DNA of 64,000 nt from Myxococcales bacterium (GTDB taxonomy: Bacteria > Myxococcota > Myxococcia > Myxococcales > Myxococcaceae): NCBI GenBank assembly GCA_016191815.1, contig JACPVI010000039.1:62001-126000 (forward strand), given 5' to 3'. The notes beneath the pieces were generated by a model. It ran no database searches, was not told where the DNA came from, and worked only from the letters and a program-made list of their open reading frames with translations. The translations under genes were made by a program, and so were the position numbers. Every line of letters starts with the position of its first letter. Position 1 is the first letter of the stretch. Positions 42,073 to 50,655 of the stretch are shown piece after piece.

Positions 42073-42810
42073 TCACTCCCTCCGGACCTTGGAGAGGTAC
42101 TCCTCGCGGCCGAGCACGCCTTTCTCGACCAACAGCTCCAGCATGCCCCGGAGCGCGCGCACCTGGCCCGCCACCAGGCGCTCGAGGTTGACGACCTTCT
42201 CGGCCAGCTCGCGCAGCTCAAGCGCAACCTCCGGCGGAGGGGCGCCGTTGCTCGAAGGGGCTGCGGGCCCGCCCCGGGAGATCAGCTCGGGATCGAACGT
42301 GGTCTCGCTCACCCCGAAGGTGCTTGGGCTGGCGGTGGCTGAGGCGGTGGTCGACTCTCCGTAGTAGTAGCGGCGGATCGCCCGGTCGATGCCCGACGCG
42401 GTGGACACCGAGACCTGGACCTTCATCCCGGTGGAGAAGGACAATTCTTGTAGGGATTCGAAGTTGGTCGGGTCCGCAGTAGCAAGGTGCAGCGCCTTCT
42501 GGCGCTTGTCCCCTCCGAGCGGGAACACCCCGTAGCGTTCGGCGACGTCGAGCCGCAAGAGCTGGACCACGTCCAGGGGCAGATTGGCGGTGTCCAGGTC
42601 GACCACCGGGAGATTGAGCTGGCGGCAGAGCGCCTGGACCATCGAGTTCTCTTTGACGAAGCCCATCTCGACCAGCGTTCGGCCGAGCTTCCCCCCCCAC
42701 TTCCGCTGCTCCGAGAGCGCCGCCTTGAGCTGCAGCTCGTCGATCACCCCGGCCTCCATCAGCAGTTCGCCGAGGCGCCGCTTCTTGCCAGTCGCGCTGG
42801 GAGTCGCCAC
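42073..42810 (-). CDS. MshEN-domain protein, 245 aa
   Basis: The N-terminal 150 residues form the MshEN domain, as found at the start of GspE/PilB/MshE secretion ATPases: RRLGELLMEAGVIDELQLKA, then ALCRQLNLPVVDLDTANLPL, and an EVF-like ALHLATADPTNFESLQELSF strand. In MshE and PilB this domain can bind cyclic di-GMP. No ATPase part is present. A linker of about 50 residues leads to a C-terminal amphipathic helix (LRELAEKVVNLERLVAGQVR). It is convergent with the preceding gene, three bases apart. Likely a receptor or regulator of a motility or secretion apparatus, by domain analogy. Confidence 0.85.
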   Translation of the reverse strand: MATPSATGKKRRLGELLMEAGVIDELQLKAALSEQRKWGGKLGRTLVEMGFVKENSMVQALCRQLNLPVVDLDTANLPLDVVQLLRLDVAERYGVFPLGGDKRQKALHLATADPTNFESLQELSFSTGMKVQVSVSTASGIDRAIRRYYYGESTTASATASPSTFGVSETTFDPELISRGGPAAPSSNGAPPPEVALELRELAEKVVNLERLVAGQVRALRGMLELLVEKGVLGREEYLSKVRRE

Positions 42811-42886
42811 GAGCGGGGAAGCCTAGCAGGCACCGCGCCCGCGACCAACGGACCTAGTAATCCGAACAGGTTGCGTGCCGCCGAGC

Positions 42887-44083
42887 TCACTTGCCCGGCT
42901 CGCCCGGAGGAGGCTGGTTGGGCGCGGGAGCCGGGGCGGGGGCAGGCGCCTCGGGGGCTTCTTCTCCTTCCGCGCGCAAAGGAGGGTCGAGCTTCTTCGC
43001 CTCGGCCTTCTCGGCCGCGGTGAGCGGCTTGGCGCGGAACAACTTGAACGTGCCCTGGCCCTCCTTGAGCGACAGCACCGCGGCCAGGCCCACGCTCTTG
43101 GTGCCGTCGTTCATCTCCCAGCCCACGGTGTCCGCCGGCCCCGGGTTGAGGAACACCGTCTTGGAGGCGGAGCCGGGGCGCAGCTGGGTGGTGCCTTCGG
43201 GATCGGAGGTGGCGCGCGCGCCCGCTTCCTTGATGTTGGAGAAGGCGCCGAAGGCGATGTTGCCCTCGCGGATGGCCCGGTTGATCTCCGCGTCGCCCAC
43301 GTTGCCGCCCGCCGCCGCGTAGTCGAGCGCCTGGCTGCCGTCGCCGTGAGGGGGCCCGTGGGCGATGAGCAGCACCGGCCCCTTGGCTTCCTTGGCCATG
43401 CGGATCACCTCGTCGACGGTGCTCTTGAAGTAGCGGCAGCCGGTGGCGCAGGTGATGTAGTTGGGGTCGTGGTAGCCGGGGAGGGAGACGAGGGTCAGCT
43501 CGGGCAGCTCCACCGCCCGCACCTCGTTCATGTTGACGACGTTGGAGTGCTCCTTCTTGGCGTCGCTCACCCCGTCGGAGTACTCCGCCCGGCACTCGCG
43601 GTTGCCGGCGATCACCAGCACCGGCAAGTTGGAGGCGGCCAGCGTCTTGAGCACCCGGGAGATGCCGTCGGCCACTTCGCCCACGTCGCCGGTGACCAGG
43701 ATGGCGTCGGCCTTCTCGTCCTGGAAAAACTTCAGGTACTTCTTCAAGGCCAAAAGGTTCTGCCCGGAGTCCTCGTTGATCGGCCCGAGGACGCCCAGGT
43801 TGAGCGAGCCGTCCGCGTCCTTGTCCGCGAAGGAGAGCTTGTAGCCGGTGGACTTGGCGGCGCGCTCGCCCACCTTCACCTCGGTGGGGGGAGCGACGTC
43901 GACCGGGGCGGCGCACTCCTTGACCGCCTGCGGCTCAGCGGCGGCCGGGGGCGGGGGCTTCGGTGGGGGCGGGGCCTCCACCACCGGGGTGGCCTCCTTG
44001 GGAGGCTCCTTCTTCTGTGGGCAACCGACGAGGGCGAGGCTCGAAGCGGCGGCGACGAGCGCGGCCAGGCGCAAGCGATCCAT
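42887..44083 (-). CDS. Lipoprotein with degenerate calcineurin-like phosphoesterase domain, 398 aa
   Basis: The signal peptide ends LVGC, predicting a lipoprotein anchored through its cysteine near residue 21. A proline-rich linker (VVEAPPPPKPPPPAAAEP) follows. The domain keeps ILVTGDVGEVADGISR (block II) and LLIAHGPPHGDGS (block IV). The first metal motif (DxH) is replaced (VLGPINEDSG), the usual GNHE is GNRE in VIAGNRECRAEYS, and no final GHxH is seen. Most metal ligands are therefore missing and catalysis is doubtful. The C-terminal 60 residues are proline/alanine-rich. It may act as a binding protein in the periplasm. Confidence 0.8.
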   Translation of the reverse strand: MDRLRLAALVAAASSLALVGCPQKKEPPKEATPVVEAPPPPKPPPPAAAEPQAVKECAAPVDVAPPTEVKVGERAAKSTGYKLSFADKDADGSLNLGVLGPINEDSGQNLLALKKYLKFFQDEKADAILVTGDVGEVADGISRVLKTLAASNLPVLVIAGNRECRAEYSDGVSDAKKEHSNVVNMNEVRAVELPELTLVSLPGYHDPNYITCATGCRYFKSTVDEVIRMAKEAKGPVLLIAHGPPHGDGSQALDYAAAGGNVGDAEINRAIREGNIAFGAFSNIKEAGARATSDPEGTTQLRPGSASKTVFLNPGPADTVGWEMNDGTKSVGLAAVLSLKEGQGTFKLFRAKPLTAAEKAEAKKLDPPLRAEGEEAPEAPAPAPAPAPNQPPPGEPGK

Positions 44084-44169
44084 GCGGGGTTCCCCTCCGT
44101 GTCCTTGAAGGCACGCCTCCTAGCGCGATCGCGCTCGCCGGTCCAGCGGGTTCAGGCTATGACTTCTCC

Positions 44170-44985
44170 ATGCGCCTGCGACTGGTCCCTCCGATGCTTT
44201 TGGCCGCGGCCGCTTGCGCCCACCGGCCGCTCGCCGCCTCTGACCTGGATCGGGTGAGGCGCCCCGCCTTCATCTCGCGCATCGACGAAGGCGCCGGCCC
44301 CAAGGCCCGGGTGTTCCGGGAGGACGGCTCCTATTCCGGCAAGCTCAAGCGCCTCGAGCCGAAGGAGGCCGACCGGCGATTGCAGGTCAAGCTGAGCAAG
44401 GGGATGACGCGCTTCGAGGTGTCGGAGACTTTGAGGGCCACGGTGTTCGCCGGGCTGCCCCAGGAGCACCCCTGGAACAACGTGGTGGAGGCCGCGGAGG
44501 TGGCGCGCGAGCTGCAAAGCTTCCTCGTGGAGGAGGTGCCGGCGAACCCGCCGGACTACGAGCTGTTGAGGCCCCTGGGAGCGGACGCGGTGGTGGAATT
44601 CGTGATCGAAGACTACGGCATGCGGAGCACCGGCGGGAGGGCCGGCACCTTCATCGAGGGTTACGGGCGGATGTTCACCCTCGCTGGGCGGGGGGAGCTG
44701 TGGCGGCGATCCTTCCGGGCGGACCAGATCGACTCCGGGAGCCCGCATGTGGACCCGTTCCGGGTGGGGAAGGAGCCGGCCCAGTTCCGGCTCGAGCTGA
44801 CCTCGCTGATCGACGGGGTGGCGGCGCAGTTCTCCAAGGACCTGAACCCCCCCGGCCGTTCGCCGAGGCTCGCTCCGGAGGGCGCCGAGCGGGCAGGGCC
44901 GGACGACTCCAACCGGACCGGCAAGGAGACGCCGGTGAAGCCGCCAGCGAAGGACGACGAGCTGCCCGACCCGGATCCGATCTAG
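44170..44985 (+). CDS. Lipoprotein of unknown function, 271 aa
   Basis: Start ATG 44170. The signal peptide MRLRLVPPMLLAAAACA contains a lipobox with cysteine at residue 16. The mature part is a mixed domain with RFEVSETLRATVFAGLPQEH, ELLRPLGADAVVEFVIEDYG and a strand-rich GYGRMFTLAGRGELWRRSFR, resembling lipoproteins in which a solute or lipid-binding barrel is predicted. The last 50 residues are low complexity and charged. No family is recognised. It is divergent from the phosphoesterase lipoprotein, and the 86-base gap can hold both promoters. Confidence 0.75.
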   Translation: MRLRLVPPMLLAAAACAHRPLAASDLDRVRRPAFISRIDEGAGPKARVFREDGSYSGKLKRLEPKEADRRLQVKLSKGMTRFEVSETLRATVFAGLPQEHPWNNVVEAAEVARELQSFLVEEVPANPPDYELLRPLGADAVVEFVIEDYGMRSTGGRAGTFIEGYGRMFTLAGRGELWRRSFRADQIDSGSPHVDPFRVGKEPAQFRLELTSLIDGVAAQFSKDLNPPGRSPRLAPEGAERAGPDDSNRTGKETPVKPPAKDDELPDPDPI

Positions 44986-44994
44986 CCGTCGGGC

Positions 44995-46281
44995 TCAGAG
45001 AAGCCGGTGCTCGAGGAGCAGCGCGCCCAGCCCCAAGGCCAGGCTGAGCGCCGTCGCCGGCAGCCCCACCTTGAGGTACTGCCAGAAGGAGATCCGCACC
45101 TTCTCGCGGGCGGTCTCGAAGACGATCAGGTTCGCCACGCTGCCCACCAAGGTGAGGTTCCCCGCCAGGGTGGAGGCCAGGGCGAGGACGTGCCAGCCGA
45201 GGGTGGGCGCCTGCATGGAGGGCACCCAGTGGCGCGCGAGCATCACGAAGGGAACATTGCTGAACAGGTTCGAGGCGATCACCGTGAGCCCCGCGAAGCC
45301 GAAGGTCTCCTGGCCGACCGAGCCGTGCATGAAGGGAGCGAAGAAGTCGCGCATCCGCTCGGCCCAGCCCTCCTTGTGTACCCCGTAGACCACGACGAAC
45401 AGGCTGGCGAAGAAGAGCAGGAGGACGAAGTCGACCTTCTCCAGCATCTTCCTCGGCTCGTGGCCGCCGAGCGCCATCACCACCGCCGCCCCGGCCAAGG
45501 CGCTCCAGCTCATGGGGAGGCCGGCGAAGAAGGCGGTCACCACTCCGGCGAGGGTCAAAAGGCACAGCGCCATCAGCCGGCGATCGATCGGCGGCGGAGG
45601 GGGGTGCGGCTTGAAGGGAGCCCTCGGCAGCTCCCGCCGGAAGACCCAGAGCAAGACGGCGATCACCGCTGCGGTGGAGAGCACCGCGGGGAGGAACATG
45701 TAGCCGGCGAACGAGGCGTAGGACAGTCCCGAGGCGCCCTGGATCAGCATGTTCTGCGGGTTGCCGGTGAAGGTGGCCACCGAGCCGGCGTTCGAGGCCA
45801 TGCACACCGCGAGCAGGTAGGGCAGCGGCGGCAGCTTGGCGTCCTCCACCACCGCGAGGGTGAGCGGGGTGAGCATGAGGCACACGGTGTCGTTCACCAT
45901 CACCGCCGACAGCCCCCCGCTCACCAGCGAGAGCGCGACCAGGAGCATCCTGGGGGTCTTCGCCATGCGCACCGCGTAGTAGCCGGCCGCCCGGAAGAAG
46001 GCGGCGTGCGTCATGTACGAGGCGAGCATCATCATCCCCAGCAGCAGCACCAGGGTGTCGAGATCTACCGCGTGCTTTCCGGAGTCGGAGCTGTGGTTGA
46101 ACACCTCGGCGGGAGTCACCACCCCCAGCCCCACCATCAGCATCGCCCCCACGAGCGCCCCGCCGGGCCGGTCGAGCTTGAGGAGCGGCAGCCGGGTGCC
46201 GGCGATGAAGGCGTAGGTGAACGCGAATATCGCGAACGCCTCCGCGGCGCCCGCGCCTGGAATGGACGAGGGCCAGCTCAT
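44995..46281 (-). CDS. ArsB/CitM-type anion transporter, 428 aa
   Basis: A polytopic protein of the ion-transporter superfamily (ArsB/NhaD/CitM). The family pattern SLVSGGLSAVMVNDTVCLML is the first re-entrant region, and SNAGSVATFTGNPQNMLIQG is the typical NP-containing motif. The second half has a matching SNLFSNVPFVMLARH and LAGNLTLVGSVANLIVFETA. About 11-12 helices. ATG 46281 is preferred to TTG 46302. Substrate cannot be assigned; arsenite, citrate or another anion are possible. It is divergent from rtcA, sharing a 44-base region with three TGTCGGC elements. Confidence 0.85.
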   Translation of the reverse strand: MSWPSSIPGAGAAEAFAIFAFTYAFIAGTRLPLLKLDRPGGALVGAMLMVGLGVVTPAEVFNHSSDSGKHAVDLDTLVLLLGMMMLASYMTHAAFFRAAGYYAVRMAKTPRMLLVALSLVSGGLSAVMVNDTVCLMLTPLTLAVVEDAKLPPLPYLLAVCMASNAGSVATFTGNPQNMLIQGASGLSYASFAGYMFLPAVLSTAAVIAVLLWVFRRELPRAPFKPHPPPPPIDRRLMALCLLTLAGVVTAFFAGLPMSWSALAGAAVVMALGGHEPRKMLEKVDFVLLLFFASLFVVVYGVHKEGWAERMRDFFAPFMHGSVGQETFGFAGLTVIASNLFSNVPFVMLARHWVPSMQAPTLGWHVLALASTLAGNLTLVGSVANLIVFETAREKVRISFWQYLKVGLPATALSLALGLGALLLEHRLL

Positions 46282-46319
46282 GTCGGCCACGCTAGCCGAC
46301 AACGTCTGGTAGTGTCGGC
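46281..46319. promoter_or_regulatory. Three TGTCGGC elements in the divergent transporter/rtcA region
   Basis: TGTCGGC (46281-46287), its inverse GCCGACA (46295-46301) and TGTCGGC (46313-46319) lie between the two divergent starts. The last two form a 7-bp inverted repeat with an 11-base spacer, and the first overlaps the transporter ATG. The arrangement resembles an operator for a dimeric regulator controlling both genes. The regulator is unknown. Confidence 0.45.
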
Positions 46320-46325
46320 AGGAAC

Positions 46326-47405
46326 GTGGCCGATGGAGAGCTGATCGTCCTCGACGGGAGCGAGGGGGAGGGCGGGGGACAGATCCTCCGCTCGGCGCTG
46401 TCGCTCTCGCTGGTCACCGGGCTCCCGTTTCGGATCATCCACATCCGGGCCAACCGGCGGCCCTCCGGCCTGAGGCCTCAGCACCTGGCCTGCGTGCGGG
46501 GTGCGGAGGCGATCAGCGGAGGCACCGCGGAGGGGGCCAAGGTTGGCGCCTCGGAGCTGCGCTTCGAGCCCGGGCCGGTCAAGCAGGGGAATTACCTCCT
46601 CGATGTCGGGACCGCGGGCTCCACCACGCTCTTGCTCCAGTGCCTCTACTACCCCGTGGCGCTCGGTGGGGGCGGAGAGCTGACCCTGCGAGGCGGCACC
46701 CACGTGCCCCACAGCCCGAGCTACCACTACCTGAGTCGGATCTGGCTCCCCGCGCTCGCGCGGTACGGGCTGGGAGGGCAGCTGTCCATCCGCTACGCGG
46801 GCTTCTACCCCGAGGGAGCGGGGGAAATCCGCGCCACCGTGCCCACACCTATGAAGCCCCCTGAGGCAGTGGACATCTCCTCGCGCGGCACGCTCGCGGA
46901 GGTGGACGTGATCTCCATGGTGGCCAACCTTCCGCTGGAGATCGCCGAGCGCCAGGCGAGCGCGGCGGTGGCGGCGCTCCGCGAGCGCGGCATCCACGCC
47001 GACCCGCAGAACCTGCCCTTGCCGACCATGCGGTCGACCGGCACTGCGGTGCTGATCCGCGCGGCATTCGAGCGCAGCGTGGCCGGCTTCAGCGCGCTGG
47101 GGGAGAAGCGGAAGAGGGCCGAGGAAGTGGGCCGTGAGGCCGCCGCCCTTCTTGCCCGTTTCATGGAGAGCGGGGGAGCGGTCGACGAGCACTTGGCGGA
47201 CCAACTGCTCTTGCCCGCCGCGCTGCTGGCCGCCGGCAGGCTCGGGCCGAGGGCAGGAGCGACGCGCTACACGCCTCCCGCCGCCACCGAGCACCTTCGG
47301 ACGAACGCCGCGATCATCCGCCGCTTCCTGCCGGTGCGGATCGAGCTGAGCCCGGAAGGGAAGGTCCTCGTGGCACCGGCGGGCGCCACGGTGCCGGCCG
47401 GTTGA
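46326..47405 (+). CDS. rtcA: RNA 3'-terminal phosphate cyclase, 359 aa
   Basis: RtcA converts RNA 3'-phosphate ends to 2',3'-cyclic phosphate using ATP, through a covalent adenylyl-histidine. Family motifs are clear: LDGSEGEGGGQILRSALSLS at the N terminus, RPSGLRPQHLACVRGA, NYLLDVGTAGSTTLLLQCLY, PEGAGEIRATV, and EHLADQLLLPAALLAAGRLG. H323 in TEHLRTNAAIIRRFLP is the probable nucleotidyl-acceptor (E. coli His309). Length is close to the family. GTG 46326 has an AGG-rich site upstream. In many bacteria rtcA is next to the ligase rtcB, and none is present here. Confidence 0.93.
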   Translation: MADGELIVLDGSEGEGGGQILRSALSLSLVTGLPFRIIHIRANRRPSGLRPQHLACVRGAEAISGGTAEGAKVGASELRFEPGPVKQGNYLLDVGTAGSTTLLLQCLYYPVALGGGGELTLRGGTHVPHSPSYHYLSRIWLPALARYGLGGQLSIRYAGFYPEGAGEIRATVPTPMKPPEAVDISSRGTLAEVDVISMVANLPLEIAERQASAAVAALRERGIHADPQNLPLPTMRSTGTAVLIRAAFERSVAGFSALGEKRKRAEEVGREAAALLARFMESGGAVDEHLADQLLLPAALLAAGRLGPRAGATRYTPPAATEHLRTNAAIIRRFLPVRIELSPEGKVLVAPAGATVPAG

Positions 47406-47474
47406 GTCGCGGCCCACGACGCCGCTCGGGCCAGGCGCAGTCGAGCCCCCGCTGACCGAGCCTCCGCCGCGACG

Positions 47475-47825
47475 TCAGGCCGCCTCTTCCTCGTCGTCCT
47501 TCTTGCGCCCCGCGGAGCCGAAGGTGCTCGCGCCGGAGATCTCCTTGGACGCCTGACGGTAGGCGCGCACCGCGAAGGGCGCGGCGATCAGCAGGCACAA
47601 AACGCCCAGGCTGACGCCCAGCCAGGGGAAGCGCTTCTCCGGCTCCGAAAGCTCGATGCCGAAGTCGTGGACCGGGCTCTTGCTCTTCTTCTTGGCCGCC
47701 TCGATTTCCTCCTCGGTCATCCTCCGCGGCTCGGTGAACTGCTGCGGCTTGCGAGCCAGGGCCGGCCCGGCCAAAGTGGCCGCGACGACGAAACCGGCGA
47801 GGAGCGGGCCCGGCCAGAAGCGCAT
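47475..47825 (-). CDS. Small secreted or membrane protein, 116 aa
   Basis: ATG 47825 (MRFWPGPLLAGFVVAATLAG) begins a signal peptide that may be cleaved after ALA. A charged, lysine-rich middle follows (MTEEEIEAAKKKSKS), then one membrane helix (WLGVSLGVLCLLIAAPFAVR, residues about 67-86) and a polar C terminus. An earlier GTG 47843 would add six residues. It is convergent with rtcA and divergent from sppA. No family recognised. Confidence 0.75.
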   Translation of the reverse strand: MRFWPGPLLAGFVVAATLAGPALARKPQQFTEPRRMTEEEIEAAKKKSKSPVHDFGIELSEPEKRFPWLGVSLGVLCLLIAAPFAVRAYRQASKEISGASTFGSAGRKKDDEEEAA

Positions 47826-47857
47826 GGACGGGTAAGGTACCACGCCGGAGGCGCCCC

Positions 47858-49558
47858 ATGCTCATCCGGCTGATCCGAAACCTGATCGTCCTAGCGCTCG
47901 CCCTTGCCTTCCTCCCCCTGAGGCTGCTCCGGCTGCGCGCGCGGCCGGCCTACGTGCGCTTCAGGATCAAAGGCGATCCGCCCTACCGCGAGGCAGGGCG
48001 CCGGCGGCTTTTCGCCTTCCGCCAGAGGGATCCGGCTCAGGTCACCTCGCTGGAGGCGCTTCGGCGGCAGCTTTCGGTCCTCCGCGGCGATCCCAAGGTT
48101 CGCGGAGCGGTGTTCGAGGTGGACGGCTTCCGGGGGCCGGCGGCGAAGCGGGAGGCGATCTCCCAGCTCATCGCCGGGCTGCGCGGCTTTGGGAAGGAGG
48201 CGGTGGCCTTCGCCGTCGGGGCGGACACCGCCGAGTACGAGCTGCTCTGCGCTTGCGATCGGATCGTCCTCTCCCCGGCGGGGAGGCTCGAGCTGACCGG
48301 GTTCGCCGCAGAGGCGATTGCCCTCGGAGCCGGGCTCAAGCGAGCCGGCATCGGAGCGCACTTCGTCCGCCGCGGGGAGCACAAGACCGCCCCGGAGCTG
48401 TTCACCCGTGAGGAGGTCTCGGAGATCCAGCGGCGGACGCTGGAGGCGATCCTCGACGAGCGCTACGCGGAGCTGTTGAAGATCCTCGAGTCGCGCCGGA
48501 GGCTCCCGCCGGAGGAGGCGGCCCGGAGAGTGGACGGCGGGCCCTACGGGGCGCGAAGCGCGCTCTCCGCGGGGCTGGTGGACGCGCTCTCCAGCCTCAC
48601 CGAGCTGGGCAAGCTCCTCGCTGGCGAAGGCGATCGCCCCTCGGAGAAGGGGGAGCCGCCCGAGGCGAGGATCGACCACTTCCCCTCGTACGCCGCCACC
48701 CGCGCGTTCCCTCCATTCGCGTGGAAGCGGCTCCGGCGGCGCCCCCGGGTGTCGGTGGTGCCGGTGTCGGGGATCATCGCGCACGGCGACGGCGGCGGCG
48801 CGCCGATCGGGCCGGTGATCGCCGGCTCCGAATCGGTCTCCCGGGCGCTCAGGGCCGCCCGCCGCGACAGATCGCGCTCGGTGCTGCTCTACGTGAGCAG
48901 CCCCGGCGGCTCGGCGATCGCCTCGGAGTTGATCCTCGAGGAGGTGCGGCGCACGGCCCGGAAGAAGCCGGTGGTCGCCTTCTTCGACCGGGTCGCCGCC
49001 AGCGGCGGGTACATGGCCGCGCTCGGCGCCAAGGAGATCTGGGCCGCCCCTCAGGCCATCGCGGGCTCGATCGGCGTGTTCGCCGGCAAGCTGGATTTCT
49101 CCGGGCTGATCGACCGGCTGGGAGTGCGGCATGTGCTCGTCTCGCGGGGGGCGAATGCGGGCATCTACTCCGCGCTGCGCCCCTTTTCCGAGGCCGAGCG
49201 GGCCTCGCTGGAGCGGGACGTGGAGGAGACCTACCAGGCGTTCCTCGAGCACGCCGCCGCCGCCCGGGGCCGGACCAAGGAGGAGATCCACGCGCGCGCC
49301 GAGGGCAGGGTGTACTCCGGCCGAGCGGCGCTGGAGGCCGGGCTGGTGGACCGATTGGGCTCTTTCGAGGACGCCTGCCGTCGCTCCCTGGAGCTTGCCG
49401 GGCGGGTGGACGAGTTCGACATCGTCCTCCACGGTCCGATGCGCCGCAGGCTGTCGCCGCTGACCCTCTTGCAGCACGTGGGGACGACCGTCCTTTGGGG
49501 GCTGATGGACCCTTTGCTGCCGGCCTCCTTGCTGGGAGACGCCGAGGCGGGGCCCTGA
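47858..49558 (+). CDS. sppA: Signal peptide peptidase SppA, 67-kDa type, 566 aa
   Basis: A membrane-anchored protease that degrades cleaved signal peptides. One N-terminal membrane helix (LIRNLIVLALALAFLPLRLL) precedes two tandem ClpP-like domains, as in E. coli SppA. The catalytic Lys is K176 in RRGEHKTAPELF of domain 1, and the nucleophile is S382 in DRVAASGGYMAALGA of domain 2. VSSPGGSAIASELILEEVRR is the typical strand-helix before the active site. ATG 47858 is the start. The enzyme acts in the inner membrane with the active site facing the periplasm. Confidence 0.92.
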   Translation: MLIRLIRNLIVLALALAFLPLRLLRLRARPAYVRFRIKGDPPYREAGRRRLFAFRQRDPAQVTSLEALRRQLSVLRGDPKVRGAVFEVDGFRGPAAKREAISQLIAGLRGFGKEAVAFAVGADTAEYELLCACDRIVLSPAGRLELTGFAAEAIALGAGLKRAGIGAHFVRRGEHKTAPELFTREEVSEIQRRTLEAILDERYAELLKILESRRRLPPEEAARRVDGGPYGARSALSAGLVDALSSLTELGKLLAGEGDRPSEKGEPPEARIDHFPSYAATRAFPPFAWKRLRRRPRVSVVPVSGIIAHGDGGGAPIGPVIAGSESVSRALRAARRDRSRSVLLYVSSPGGSAIASELILEEVRRTARKKPVVAFFDRVAASGGYMAALGAKEIWAAPQAIAGSIGVFAGKLDFSGLIDRLGVRHVLVSRGANAGIYSALRPFSEAERASLERDVEETYQAFLEHAAAARGRTKEEIHARAEGRVYSGRAALEAGLVDRLGSFEDACRRSLELAGRVDEFDIVLHGPMRRRLSPLTLLQHVGTTVLWGLMDPLLPASLLGDAEAGP

Positions 49559-49607
49559 GCGGTGAGAAGTTGGGCTGCACCGGGCGGGTGCTATCATCGG
49601 CGCCACC

Positions 49608-50252
49608 TTGCCCGCGCCACGCGCAAAGGCCTGGCCCCTGCGCCTTTTGCTCTCCTGCACGTTGCTGGGCGGCCCTTCGCTCGTGGGCTGCAAGACGTTG
49701 GGAGGCCCCGACTCGGCGGCCTTGGAGTACGCGCGGGCGCTCCGGGAGAACCGCCTCGACGACGCCTACGCGGTCACCACCGGCGCCTACCGGGCGAGGG
49801 TGAGCCGCGCGGAGTTCGGCCGCAAGTACTCCGACGAGGTCCTCCGTCACGAGCGCGCCACCGCGATCGAAGCCGCCGCCCGCTCGCTGCGGGCGCGGTC
49901 CCCGGAGTTGGAGGCGATCCGCGAGAGCGACGGCTGGCGGGTCGAGGAGGTGATCCCCTCGGAGGGCCCGCGGGAGGCGCTGGCCCGCTTCCTCGACTCC
50001 GCCGAGCGCGGCGACTTCGAATCCGCCTACCGGTTGCTCGCGGCGAGCTGGCGCTCCAAGTACACCCCGGACAGGCTCAAGGCAGACTTCGAGGCCGAGC
50101 CGCTCGCGCGAGAGCGGCTGGTCCGCGCCCGGGCCGCGCTCAAGGAAGAGGTGGTTTGGAAGGGCGAGGCGGCAGAGCTTCCGGTCGGCGAAGGTGGTGC
50201 GGTGCGGCTCATGAGGGAAGGGGGCGCGTTCAAGGTCGCGGCGATCGAATGA
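49608..50252 (+). CDS. Lipoprotein with two NTF2-like units, 214 aa
   Basis: TTG 49608 gives the signal sequence LRLLLSCTLLGGPSLVGC, with a lipobox cysteine at residue 28. The mature protein has two similar segments, AALEYARALRENRLDDAYAV and ALARFLDSAERGDFESAYRL, each followed by a basic helix and an alpha/beta stretch. This suggests two NTF2-like (SnoaL-type) folds common in myxobacterial lipoproteins. No catalytic residues can be named. The next gene overlaps its stop, so both are co-translated. Confidence 0.75.
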   Translation: MPAPRAKAWPLRLLLSCTLLGGPSLVGCKTLGGPDSAALEYARALRENRLDDAYAVTTGAYRARVSRAEFGRKYSDEVLRHERATAIEAAARSLRARSPELEAIRESDGWRVEEVIPSEGPREALARFLDSAERGDFESAYRLLAASWRSKYTPDRLKADFEAEPLARERLVRARAALKEEVVWKGEAAELPVGEGGAVRLMREGGAFKVAAIE

Positions 50253-50653
50253 CACGGCCCACGGACCAGCAGCTTCGGGAGCTCGGCGCCAGCATGCGGG
50301 AGATCGATCCGCGCACGCTCACGCAGGAGGACGGTGCCCACGTCCGCTGGTTCCTCGGAGACAACGCCACCGAGCTGTTCGCCTGGGGAGAACAGGGGCA
50401 GCTCAAGCACGCCCAGCTCGTGTTCGCGCGGGTGTCGGTGGAGTGGAGCGAGGAGGCGGGCCTGGTCACCGGCAGCTTCCAGTCCGGCGCCGCCACCGCC
50501 GGAGGCCGGTACGATCCCTATCTGCTGAGCGTCGGCTCCCGCACCGACCCGGAGGTGTGCCGGGCGGCGCGGGTCCTCCTCGAGGCGAGCAGCCTGGATC
50601 CGATGGTGACCGGGCCGCTCCTCCGCGCGATCGCAGAGGTGGTGCCTGCTTGA
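50249..50653 (+). CDS. Conserved hypothetical protein, 134 aa
   Basis: ATG 50249 overlaps the preceding lipoprotein stop (ATGA). A soluble alpha/beta protein beginning with a helix (DQQLRELGASMREIDPRTLT), then VRWFLGDNATELFAWGEQGQ and a strand pair HAQLVFARVSVEWSE / GLVTGSFQSGAATAGGRYDP. No membrane segment and no recognised domain. Convergent with the membrane protein ending at 50656, only 2 bases apart. Confidence 0.7.
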   Translation: MTRPTDQQLRELGASMREIDPRTLTQEDGAHVRWFLGDNATELFAWGEQGQLKHAQLVFARVSVEWSEEAGLVTGSFQSGAATAGGRYDPYLLSVGSRTDPEVCRAARVLLEASSLDPMVTGPLLRAIAEVVPA

Positions 50654-50655
50654 GG

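Noticed and set aside
42073-42810. Type IV pilus or secretion ATPase (PilB/GspE)
   Set aside because: Only the MshEN domain is present. No Walker motifs or ATPase domain follow.
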